DNA of 5,576 nt from Treponema sp. (GTDB lineage: Bacteria; Spirochaetota; Spirochaetia; Treponematales; Breznakiellaceae). The notes beneath the pieces were generated by a model, which worked only from the letters and a program-made list of their open reading frames with translations, was not told where the DNA came from and searched no databases. The position numbers and the translations under genes were made by a program. The stretch spans positions 1-5,576 of the forward strand of contig JAIRXN010000106.1 of the NCBI GenBank assembly GCA_031268245.1. Reading direction: 5' to 3'. This document shows, in pieces, positions 1 to 5,576 of the stretch (position 1 is the stretch's first letter; each line of letters opens with the position of its first letter).

Positions 1-596
1 GTAAAAGGGCTCTCCCCCGGAATGGGCTCCCCTACCGCCAGTGCGTAAACGACGGTTTTTTCTTTTCCCAGAACGATGAGTTTTACATCGTCTTTAAGGC
101 TTTCATAGGTTTTCCAGGAAAGCTCGTAGGGGTAGAGTTTGAGACCCTGCCCTTCCAGATAGGCAAAACCGGCGGGGTTGAATTCGCCCCAGCTCTCTAT
201 GCGGCTCCGTTCCCGGCCTTCGGCGGCAAAGCGCTCCTGGAAATTCTTCCGTTCCTCTCCCAGGGCAAGGATATGAGTTACCAGATCCGTCCGGTTTTCC
301 GCATCCACCGCATCGGCGGAGTAGAATTCGGCGGCGCGATCTTCGCTTCTGCGGTGAGAGGGAAGCGCGGCGGGGGCCGGAACTTCATTCCCCGCCTTCT
401 TCCCGGCCGAATAGGGCAGAAGAAGAGCCAGGGCATTATCGATACGGTTTTTCTTGTCGAGAAGCCTGTTCAGGTATTCGGAGGAAACGGTTTTGCGTTC
501 CAGATGCAGCACTCCCAGTTCCCGGAGGATCTTGAGGGAGCTTTCCCGGTATTTATCCATCACCACAAGGGTGAGTTTCTTCATGGGTACAATCAT
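1..596 (-). CDS. atpI: V-type ATP synthase subunit I, N-terminal part (truncated by window edge)
   Basis: This is the membrane stator subunit (the a-subunit equivalent), whose C-terminal membrane domain forms the ion half-channels and whose N-terminal cytoplasmic domain anchors the peripheral stalk. Only 198 codons are visible, all from the cytoplasmic domain; family members usually run about 600-700 residues, so the transmembrane part lies beyond position 1. The start MIVPMKKLTL is the characteristic beginning of this family and is followed by the conserved RELGVLHL at residues 25-32. Residues 36-60 look like a helix entering the coiled-coil arm, residues 62-100 are a Pro/Ala/charged linker, and residues 101-135 are again helical and charged. 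I chose the ATG at 596 over the in-frame ATG at 584 because it has a G-rich Shine-Dalgarno 7 nt upstream and gives the family's MIVPM start. It follows atpD after 55 nt. Reading frame is open to the window edge. The identification is firm; ion specificity cannot be judged from this part. Confidence 0.93.
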   Translation of the reverse strand, partial: MIVPMKKLTLVVMDKYRESSLKILRELGVLHLERKTVSSEYLNRLLDKKNRIDNALALLLPYSAGKKAGNEVPAPAALPSHRRSEDRAAEFYSADAVDAENRTDLVTHILALGEERKNFQERFAAEGRERSRIESWGEFNPAGFAYLEGQGLKLYPYELSWKTYESLKDDVKLIVLGKEKTVVYALAVGEPIPGESPF

Positions 597-603
597 GGAG
601 TTT

Positions 604-609
604 CCCCCC
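604..609 (-). promoter_or_regulatory. G-run Shine-Dalgarno of atpI (decides the start)
   Basis: On the minus strand a run of six G lies 7 nt before the ATG at 596. The in-frame ATG four codons later has no purine-rich element at suitable distance, so this site supports the longer MIVPM start. A homopolymeric G6 as ribosome binding site is slightly unusual compared with the mixed AAGGA/GAGG sites of the neighbouring genes. Confidence 0.6.
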
Positions 610-651
610 GTGTCCTGTTTGACTGCACGTGTCCGCGCTGCATCAATACTG

Positions 652-1266
652 TCATTCGGCGCTCCCCTGGCCCGCCCCGGCGAGGCCCCGTTTGGCGATT
701 TTTCCCCGTACTACCGCAGAAGTCTGCTGGTCGCCCAGGTATACCTGGATCTTCTTGATGTTTCCTCTGGTTTCCGGAATCTTGATCTTTTCAAAGAGGT
801 TGACTCGCTGGGTTGTGATCCGCAGTTCATGATCCAGCCTCTTGCGCTGCTCCTCAACGATACCGGCTTCAAGATCCAGGAGCAGAACCTGCTGCATCTT
901 TTCCACCGCCGCATCCAGCCAGAGGGGAGTGGCGACAAGGTCGTAGCTTTCCACGGCAAATTCGGCGCCTTCAAAAATAGGAATCGCCACGCCGGCTATA
1001 TTTCCCTGGGCGGTTTTCAGATTCGTTATCTTTACCAGCCCCGGATAGAAAATGCCCTTTTCGCCGTACACGGCAATCCAGGTCTTGAAAGACTGATCGG
1101 TACGCTCTTTCTCGTCGAGAAGTTCCTTGATCCGTATCTCCGTAAGACGTATCTCCGCCTGAAGCTGCTGCTTCTTGAGCATCAGGGTTGGCAGATAACG
1201 CTGGTACATCTTGAGGGAGTCTTTCTGTTTTTTAAGCTCGTTTTTGGTGAGCCTTACTTTAGCCAT
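652..1266 (-). CDS. atpD: V-type ATP synthase subunit D (central rotor shaft)
   Basis: Subunit D is the central shaft that rotates inside the A3B3 head and couples ATP chemistry to the membrane ring, the functional counterpart of gamma in F-type enzymes. The 204-residue protein has the family's usual length (about 200-210). It starts with the typical MAKVRLTKNELKKQ and continues as a long N-terminal helix (about residues 8-60). A central globular portion (about 65-115) follows, then the C-terminal helix with the signature ITTQRVNLFEKIKIPE (150-165), NIKKIQVYLGD (169-179) and VRGKIAKR (186-193). The two long helices are expected to pair as an antiparallel coiled coil in the head. The ATG at 1266 is preceded by GAGGA with a short spacing of 3-4 nt, so initiation may be modest. 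It lies 38 nt after atpB, across a terminator-like hairpin, and 55 nt before atpI. The C-terminal tail GLAGAGQGSAE is probably disordered. No anomalies in frame. Confidence 0.97.
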   Translation of the reverse strand: MAKVRLTKNELKKQKDSLKMYQRYLPTLMLKKQQLQAEIRLTEIRIKELLDEKERTDQSFKTWIAVYGEKGIFYPGLVKITNLKTAQGNIAGVAIPIFEGAEFAVESYDLVATPLWLDAAVEKMQQVLLLDLEAGIVEEQRKRLDHELRITTQRVNLFEKIKIPETRGNIKKIQVYLGDQQTSAVVRGKIAKRGLAGAGQGSAE

Positions 1267-1288
1267 AGTTCCTCATACACAAAATGCG

Positions 1289-1321
1289 AAAAAAAGCCGC
1301 GCTTTTAAAGCTGCGCTTTTT
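1289..1321 (-). terminator. Terminator-like hairpin / possible attenuator between atpB and atpD
   Basis: Read on the minus strand, the arm AAAAAGC (1321-1315) can pair with GCTTTTT (1297-1291). Inside it GC (1314-1313) pairs with GC (1300-1299), and GCTT (1311-1308) pairs with AAGC (1304-1301). That is 13 base pairs with one bulged base on each side (1312 and 1298), and the 3-nt loop (1307-1305) is the TAA stop codon of atpB. The 3' arm runs into seven T (1295-1289). This has the form of an intrinsic terminator, but genes D and I follow in the same direction, so complete termination is unlikely. A partial terminator, attenuator or mRNA-stability element is inferred. The outer stem is A:U rich, and folding energy was not computed. 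Confidence 0.45.
1292..1320. repeat. Imperfect tandem repeat of a 14-15-bp palindromic unit
   Basis: On the plus strand AAAAGCCGCGCTTTT (1292-1306) is followed at once by AAAGCTGCGCTTTT (1307-1320), two near-identical copies. Each copy is itself a small inverted repeat: AAAAGC-CGC-GCTTTT (6 bp, 3-nt loop) and AAAGC-TGC-GCTTT (5 bp, 3-nt loop). The right-hand copy lies within the last codons of atpB; the left-hand one lies mainly in the spacer, overlapping the atpB stop codon. Together they form the longer hairpin described for this junction. Confidence 0.6.
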
Positions 1322-2612
1322 GCTCAGGCCAGAACTTGCCGATAAGCTCTGTCCTTAAGCCCGTTTCTTCGGGGCTGAAACATTCGGCAAGGATCTCCCA
1401 ACCCAAGTCCAGCGCCCGTTCCAGGGGAATATTTACCGAAAGATCCATCATCTGCTTTTCAAACATATCCCCGTACTTGAGGAGCTTCCCGTCCCAGGGG
1501 GTCATGATAAAACCCATGGCCTTCTTTTCCATGGTGTCCTTGTATGCGGAATAGAGCTTGATCATGCCGTCCATCAGGGCACGGTGATCGGCCCTGGTCT
1601 TGCCGTTAACCTGCTGCTTAAGCCGGGACAGGGAACCAAAGGGCTCGATACGGCCGTTCTTGAGGTAGTACTGGCCTTCCGTGATGTAACCCGTGTTGTC
1701 CGGTACCGGATGGGTTACATCATCGCCAGGCATGGTGGTAACTCCGAGGATCGTGATGGAGCCTGCGGTATCAAAGTCAACGGCCTTTTCGTAACGGCTG
1801 GCAAGCTGACTGTAGAGGTCGCCGGGATAGCCGCGGTTTGAAGGCACCTGCTCCTGGATAATCGAAATTTCCTTCATTGCATCGGAAAAGTTGGTCATAT
1901 CGGTGAGAAGAACCAGCACATCCTTGCCCTGCAGCGCGAACTGTTCCGCTACCGCAAGGGACATATCGGGGATCATGAGGCATTCGACCGTGGGGTCGCT
2001 GGCGGTATGGACGAACATTACCGTGCGGGAGAGGGCTCCCCCTTCCTCCAGGGTATCTTTGAAGAAGAGGTAGTCGTCGTATTTAAGGCCCATGCCCCCC
2101 AGAACGATAACGTCAACTTCAGCCTGCATGGCGATGCGGGCCAGAAGTTCGTTGTAAGGTTCCCCGGAAACCGAAAAGATCGGGAGCTTCTGGCTTACCA
2201 CAAGGGTATTGAAGAGGTCGATCATGGGGATACCGGTACGGATCATACGCCGGGGTATGATGCGCCGGGCAGGGTTAACGGAAGGCCCGCCGATGGAAAT
2301 CAGGTTTTCGTGAAGGCCGGGCCCCCTGTCGCGGGGCTTTCCTGAACCGGAGAAGACCCGGCCCATAAGGTTTTCCGAAAAAGAGACCTGCATGGGGTGG
2401 CCGAGGAAACGTACCGTGTCGCCTGTGGAGATACCCCGGCCGCCGGCAAAAACCTGCAGGGAAACGAGGCCGTTCTCAAGACGATTCACCTCAGCAAGGG
2501 AAGTGCCGAATGCGGTATCCACCTCGGCAAGGTCGCCGTAACGAATATCTTCGGCCCGGACGGTGATAACGCTTCCCGTGATGGATTCTATCTTGCTATA
2601 TACCTTTTTCAT
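1305..2612 (-). CDS. atpB: V-type ATP synthase subunit B (non-catalytic head subunit)
   Basis: Subunit B alternates with A in the A3B3 head and supplies part of each catalytic interface. The 435-residue length is within the usual range for bacterial members (about 430-470). The N-terminal beta-barrel covers about residues 1-75. The P-loop position is degenerate (FSVSGEPYNEL, 146-156) and has no GKT, as expected for the non-catalytic subunit. DVLVLLTDMTNFSDA (231-245) is the Walker B-equivalent strand. VPSNRGYPGDLYSQLASRYEKA (256-277) and TTMPGDDVTHPVPDNTGYITEG (292-313) are strongly conserved family stretches. GSLSRL (326-331) contains Arg330, which matches the SLSRL arginine that acts as arginine finger in characterised V/A-type enzymes. 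A helical C-terminal domain follows. The ATG at 2612 has AAGGA 8 nt upstream. It begins 16 nt after atpA. Its stop codon forms the loop of a hairpin before atpD. Identification is firm. Confidence 0.98.
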   Translation of the reverse strand: MKKVYSKIESITGSVITVRAEDIRYGDLAEVDTAFGTSLAEVNRLENGLVSLQVFAGGRGISTGDTVRFLGHPMQVSFSENLMGRVFSGSGKPRDRGPGLHENLISIGGPSVNPARRIIPRRMIRTGIPMIDLFNTLVVSQKLPIFSVSGEPYNELLARIAMQAEVDVIVLGGMGLKYDDYLFFKDTLEEGGALSRTVMFVHTASDPTVECLMIPDMSLAVAEQFALQGKDVLVLLTDMTNFSDAMKEISIIQEQVPSNRGYPGDLYSQLASRYEKAVDFDTAGSITILGVTTMPGDDVTHPVPDNTGYITEGQYYLKNGRIEPFGSLSRLKQQVNGKTRADHRALMDGMIKLYSAYKDTMEKKAMGFIMTPWDGKLLKYGDMFEKQMMDLSVNIPLERALDLGWEILAECFSPEETGLRTELIGKFWPEQKAQL

Positions 2613-2628
2613 GATTTACATCCTTATC

Positions 2629-4389
2629 CTATACAAGAAATTGTGCCGCTGCGGGGTCTGTTCCCTCGGCCTTTGAGGAAACCGTTTCCTTTACGTCCTT
2701 TTCCAGGGAAACGAAACGTTCATTCTGCCATTCGGAGCCGTTGTAGTCCAGGAATTTCTGGCGCAGCCGGTTGAACCAGGTACGGGCTTCGTTCTTGTCG
2801 GGGAAGCTGAATTTGGATGCCATGATGGAAAGCAGGATACCGAATGTGTGGGCCTGCCGTTCAGGACTTACCGCGGCGTCTACCGCATCGAAGGAGTTCT
2901 GTTGAAAGTAGACTGAATCGATGAGTTCACCCTTGAGGTAGATGATGTAGTCGTCAATACTGGTGCCTTCTTCGCCGACAACCTTCATCATCTGCTCGAC
3001 TTCACTGCCCCGCCTCATGAAACCGTGGGCGTAGGCAACCTTTTCAGCCGCTATGATACCCGAATATTTTGACCATGAATCCAGAGGATGAATGGCGGGG
3101 AATTTACGGGCATCGGAACGTTCACGGGAGAGGCCGTGGAAGGCGCCGACAACCTTGAGTGTTGCCTGGGTAACCGGCTCTTCAAAGTTACCGCCGGCAG
3201 GGCTGACTGTTCCGCCGATGGTTACCGAACCTACGGAGCCGTCCCGAAGCCGCACGATACCGGCCCGCTCGTAGAAACTGGCAATGGTGGATTCAAGGTA
3301 TGCGGGGAAGGCTTCTTCGCCGGGAATCTCCTCAAGACGGCCGGACATTTCACGCATGGCCTGGGCCCAGCGGCTTGTGGAATCGGCAAGAAGGAGGACA
3401 TTAAGCCCCATCTGCCTGTAATATTCCGCCAGAGTTACCGCGGTGTACACGGAAGCTTCACGGGCGGCGACAGGCATGGAAGAGGTGTTACAGATGATTA
3501 CGGTCCGTTCCATGAGGGAACGGCCTGTCCTGGGATCGGTGAGTTCGGGGAATTCCTTGAGGGTTTCAACAACCTCACCGGCCCGCTCGCCGCAGGCTGC
3601 AAGGATCACGATGTCCACGTCCGCATGGCGGCTGGTGATCTGCTGTAGTACGGTTTTACCCGCTCCGAAGGGGCCGGGGATACAGTAGGTGCCGCCCCTG
3701 GCCACGGGGAAGAAGGTATCGATAAGCCGGACTCTGGTAACCATGGGTTCGGAGGGCTTGAGACGCTCTTCGTAACAGGTTATGGGCCGTTTAACAGGCC
3801 AGCGGAAACTCATCGCCACGGGAATGACGTTACCTTTTTCATCTTTAAGCTCGGCGATTGTTTCCCTGATCGTGTAAGAACCGGCGGGTTTTATAGAAGA
3901 AACGGTATAGGAACCCGGAAGTCCGAAAGGAACCATGATCCGGTGGGTAAAAGCGCCTTCCGGTACCGTGCCCAAAGTATCGGCCTTTTCTACCGTGTCT
4001 CCGCTCTTGGCAACGGGACTAAAGTTCCATTTCTGCGTACCGGAGAGGGCTTCCAGGTAGACGCCCCGTTCCAGGAAGTTACCGGTAGTTTCCGCGAGTT
4101 TGGGCAGAGGGTTCTGAAGGCCGTCGTAGACCTGCCCGAGAAGGCCGGGGCCGACTTCAACAGCCAGAAGATCGCCCGTATACTCCACATCGTCCCCTAC
4201 GGCGATACCCTTGGTCATTTCAAAGACCTGAACCTGGGAAATATCACCCCGAATCCGGATTACTTCGCTTTTAAGCTGCTTATCCGCAACCTTGACATAA
4301 GCCACTTCATTCATGGAAACAGCGCCGTCGAAACGGACACTCACCATATTGCCGTTTACGGCTACCACTTTACCCTTTGTTCCGGTCAT
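2629..4389 (-). CDS. atpA: V-type ATP synthase subunit A (catalytic ATPase subunit)
   Basis: Subunit A binds and hydrolyses or synthesises ATP at the three catalytic sites of the A3B3 head. The 586 residues match the family norm (about 580-600). The order is: N-terminal beta-barrel (about 1-75); the bulge or non-homologous region characteristic of A subunits (about 110-200), which separates A from F-type beta; nucleotide-binding domain (about 200-430); and helical C-terminal domain. Visible motifs are Walker A GPFGAGKT (239-246, Lys245), ACGERAGE (265-272) with the presumed catalytic Glu268, Walker B LLLADSTSRWAQA (332-344, Asp336), SGRLEEIPGEEAFPAYL (349-365), SPAGGNFEEPVTQ (396-408) and FPAIHPLDSWSKY (430-442). 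All catalytic residues I can place are intact. The ATG at 4389 overlaps the preceding TGA as ATGA, with GGGAG 7 nt upstream inside the previous gene, indicating translational coupling. The ACGERAGE form differs from the GCGERGNE of archaeal and eukaryotic enzymes and appears to be a lineage feature. Confidence 0.98.
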   Translation of the reverse strand: MTGTKGKVVAVNGNMVSVRFDGAVSMNEVAYVKVADKQLKSEVIRIRGDISQVQVFEMTKGIAVGDDVEYTGDLLAVEVGPGLLGQVYDGLQNPLPKLAETTGNFLERGVYLEALSGTQKWNFSPVAKSGDTVEKADTLGTVPEGAFTHRIMVPFGLPGSYTVSSIKPAGSYTIRETIAELKDEKGNVIPVAMSFRWPVKRPITCYEERLKPSEPMVTRVRLIDTFFPVARGGTYCIPGPFGAGKTVLQQITSRHADVDIVILAACGERAGEVVETLKEFPELTDPRTGRSLMERTVIICNTSSMPVAAREASVYTAVTLAEYYRQMGLNVLLLADSTSRWAQAMREMSGRLEEIPGEEAFPAYLESTIASFYERAGIVRLRDGSVGSVTIGGTVSPAGGNFEEPVTQATLKVVGAFHGLSRERSDARKFPAIHPLDSWSKYSGIIAAEKVAYAHGFMRRGSEVEQMMKVVGEEGTSIDDYIIYLKGELIDSVYFQQNSFDAVDAAVSPERQAHTFGILLSIMASKFSFPDKNEARTWFNRLRQKFLDYNGSEWQNERFVSLEKDVKETVSSKAEGTDPAAAQFLV

Positions 4390-4919
4390 TTATTTTCTCC
4401 CATTACGGCGGCATAGAGCCCTTTGTATTCATTAAAACCTTCTTCCGCACGGAAACTACTCCGCCGTTCCATAAGCCGGAGCTTGAGAAGATAGGCATAG
4501 ACGGTATTACGGTCAAAATATTGAATGCCCTGGAAATATTCTATGGCCTTCCAGCGGAACTCATCGAGAAGCAGTTCCGCTTCCAGAGGCGATTCCAGAG
4601 AAGAAGCGGCTTTTGCCGCGGCCGCGGCATCCTGAGGGTAGGGATAAACACGTGAAGGCCCCTCCCGCTTCAATCCGGCCGCCCGGTAACGGGCAAGGTT
4701 GAGGCGAAGACTGCTTTCCCATTCATACCAGGCGGAAATGAAGGGGCAGCCACGCTTCCCGGGAATAGCCTGGGGGATGAGACTGCAATAGGGAAGCACA
4801 GCAGCATCGGCCTTGCTCAAGCCCGTCTCCGCCAGATCCCGAAACCGGGCCGAACTCATGGGAGGATTCTGTCCGTACATGAGGCTGGGAAGCTGTGCGA
4901 TGAGGAAATAATAGGCCAC
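4386..4919 (-). CDS. DUF2764 family protein of the V-type ATPase operon
   Basis: This is the small uncharacterised protein found between subunits E and A in spirochaete and Bacteroidetes V-type ATPase operons. I recognise it by position and by the family-like start AYYFLIAQLPSL (2-13) followed by a PPMSS stretch (19-23). The 177 residues are predicted soluble and mostly helical. Visible elements are WYEWESSLRLNLARYRAAGL (64-83), an Ala-rich segment DAAAAAKAASS (97-107), an acidic helix ESPLEAELLLDEFRWKAIE (109-127), and FDRNTVYAYLLKLRLMER (135-152). No membrane segment, signal peptide or nucleotide-binding motif is seen. In Thermus-type operons this slot (E-C-F-A-B-D) holds subunits C and F, so a divergent C-like rotor cap is the best guess, but that is inference. 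The start is GTG, 3 nt after the atpE stop, with AAAGGG 7 nt upstream; the next candidate, ATG at 4880, would remove the conserved N-terminus. Its TGA overlaps the atpA start (ATGA). Confidence 0.88.
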   Translation of the reverse strand: MAYYFLIAQLPSLMYGQNPPMSSARFRDLAETGLSKADAAVLPYCSLIPQAIPGKRGCPFISAWYEWESSLRLNLARYRAAGLKREGPSRVYPYPQDAAAAAKAASSLESPLEAELLLDEFRWKAIEYFQGIQYFDRNTVYAYLLKLRLMERRSSFRAEEGFNEYKGLYAAVMGENK

Positions 4920-4922
4920 GGC

Positions 4923-5534
4923 TTAACCCTTTGCCGCTGTCTTGAGTATTCCGGCGAGCCTCGGGTTGAGATATGCAGAGAGCAGTTCCGCCACCGCTTC
5001 CGCGGAAAAATCAAAATAAGCAGAACCGTCCTTGTTGACGATCCTGAAACCGGCCGCAAGATTCCGGTCGCTCTTGAGCTCCACGCCCTTTTTGAGTTCC
5101 GCGGCCAGTTTCTCCGTGAAGTAGCCTTCCAGTTTCTTGAGATCGGCCCCGGCGAGTACGATATCAAGAGTATCGGAACCTTTGGCCGCCCAGGTTTTAA
5201 CGATTTCGGGAAGAATCTGCTTGAGAGTGTCATCCCCGTAGGAGGAAGAGAGAGCTTCTTCGATGATTTTGTCCAGAAGCGCCTGAATTTCGCCCTTGAA
5301 AGCCAGCAGAAGGTTGCGGGAAGCCTGTCCCAGGGCCGCGTTTCCGGCCTTTTCCGACCTTTCGGCATCCGTTTTGGCCCTGGAAACGATCCCTTCGGCT
5401 TCTTTCTTTGCATTTTCAACGATAGATTGCGCTTCCCCCTCCGCCGCCTTCTTGATCCGGGCGGCCTCGGCGGAGCCGGACTCTATCGCATCCTTTTTGA
5501 TTTTATCGATGAGTTCCTGTATTTGGATATCCAT
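4923..5534 (-). CDS. atpE: V-type ATP synthase subunit E (peripheral stalk)
   Basis: Subunit E is the peripheral-stalk protein that, with a partner subunit, holds the A3B3 head stationary against the membrane subunit I. The 203-residue length is typical (about 185-210). The N-terminal part (about 1-75) is rich in Ala, Glu and Lys with regularly spaced small residues (AARIKKAAEGEAQSIVENAK, 24-43), as expected for the long stalk coiled coil. The C-terminal part is globular and ends with family-like GFRIVNKDGSAYFDFSAEAV (162-181) and AELLSAYLNPRLAGIL (182-197). The frame is open back to an ATG at 5576, but I chose the ATG at 5534: it has AAGGGG 5 nt upstream and gives the usual MDIQIQELIDKIK start, while the 14 extra residues look like untranslated leader. 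It is followed 3 nt later by the DUF2764 gene. A gene for the partner G/H-type subunit is not visible in the window. Confidence 0.95.
   Translation of the reverse strand: MDIQIQELIDKIKKDAIESGSAEAARIKKAAEGEAQSIVENAKKEAEGIVSRAKTDAERSEKAGNAALGQASRNLLLAFKGEIQALLDKIIEEALSSSYGDDTLKQILPEIVKTWAAKGSDTLDIVLAGADLKKLEGYFTEKLAAELKKGVELKSDRNLAAGFRIVNKDGSAYFDFSAEAVAELLSAYLNPRLAGILKTAAKG
4927..4932 (-). promoter_or_regulatory. Shine-Dalgarno supporting a GTG start of the DUF2764 gene
   Basis: AAAGGG on the minus strand lies inside the last codons of atpE and 7 nt before the GTG at 4919. It supports the GTG over the downstream ATG at 4880. Because ribosomes finishing atpE (stop 4925-4923) are placed right on this site, re-initiation or coupled translation is likely. 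Confidence 0.65.
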
Positions 5535-5539
5535 AATTA

Positions 5540-5545
5540 CCCCTT
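5540..5545 (-). promoter_or_regulatory. Shine-Dalgarno of atpE (decides the start)
   Basis: AAGGGG on the minus strand stands 5 nt before the ATG at 5534. It favours this start over the in-frame ATG at the very window edge (5576), for which the upstream sequence is not available. No promoter can be recognised in the 42 bases upstream of the start, so whether atpE is the first gene of the transcript is unknown. Confidence 0.65.
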
Positions 5546-5576
5546 GTGCAAACGGCCTCCGGGCCGCACGATACAT

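Noticed and set aside
604..609. G6 homopolymer before atpI as a possible phase-variable tract
   Set aside because: Six identical bases is short for slipped-strand phase variation, and the tract serves plainly as the ribosome binding site. Variable expression of a core ATPase subunit is not expected.
597..651. 55-nt spacer between atpD and atpI as a possible promoter or small gene
   Set aside because: No convincing -35/-10 pair and no start codon with its own ribosome binding site apart from that of atpI; it is more likely a plain spacer.
454..1308. Long plus-strand open frame (284 codons) antisense to atpD and the start of atpI
   Set aside because: It runs opposite to two unmistakable ATPase genes and its product has no recognisable family features. 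It looks like a by-product of codon usage in the coding strand.
1830..1846. Asn instead of Arg in the VPGRRGYPG stretch of subunit B (VPSNRGYPG here)
   Set aside because: From memory the spirochaete B subunits share the SNRGYPG form, so it is a lineage trait rather than a defect.
3088..3648. Plus-strand open frame of 186 codons inside atpA
   Set aside because: It is antisense to the Walker A to SPAGGNFEEP part of subunit A, which is highly conserved; the Gly/Phe/His-rich translation is typical of a reverse-strand shadow.
4856..5419. Minus-strand open frame of 187 codons overlapping atpE and the DUF2764 gene
   Set aside because: It is an out-of-frame reading of atpE, very rich in Arg, Ser and Pro, and lacks any family signature, whereas the atpE frame is clearly conserved.
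5553..5566. Small inverted repeat CGGCC-CGGA-GGCCG in the atpE leader
   Set aside because: Only a 5-bp stem, followed by TTTGCAC with no T run. It could be the end of an upstream terminator or chance in GC-rich sequence; too little of the upstream region is visible to call it.

Overview
The window carries most of one operon for a V-type (A/V-type, rotary) ATPase/ATP synthase. All genes are on the minus strand, so the operon reads from right to left: subunit E (5534-4923), a DUF2764-family protein (4919-4386), catalytic subunit A (4389-2629), non-catalytic subunit B (2612-1305), rotor-shaft subunit D (1266-652), and the N-terminal third or so of membrane subunit I (596-1, cut by the window edge). 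No plus-strand gene is supported, and no RNA gene, mobile element or CRISPR array was seen. No stretch longer than about 60 bases lacks a gene.

The order E - DUF2764 - A - B - D - I is the one I associate with spirochaetes (for example the operons of Treponema and Borrelia) and with Bacteroidetes-type operons. Several sequence details fit a spirochaete, probably Treponema or a relative: the IPSNRGYPG-like stretch of subunit B (here VPSNRGYPGDLY), the FPAIHPLDSWSKY stretch of subunit A, and the C-terminal AYLNPRLA stretch of subunit E. Base composition looks moderate, about half G+C by eye. The genus assignment is inference from memory of the families, not a search.

The genes work together as one machine. 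A and B form the alternating A3B3 ATPase head. D is the central shaft. E is a peripheral-stalk subunit. I is the membrane stator that contacts the proteolipid ring (subunit K, expected just downstream to the left of the window). The DUF2764 protein sits where other A/V-type operons keep subunits C and F, so it is a candidate for a divergent rotor-cap or shaft component. Tight packing (3-nt gap, ATGA overlap, 16-nt gap) points to translational coupling from E through B. The 38-nt and 55-nt gaps around D are looser.

The most notable non-coding signal is a terminator-like hairpin at the B/D junction. Its loop is the atpB stop codon and it ends in a 7-nt T run. It could reduce expression of D and I relative to A and B, or cause polarity when atpB translation fails. 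Otherwise this is a conserved housekeeping-type bioenergetic operon, and I do not see a novel system in it.
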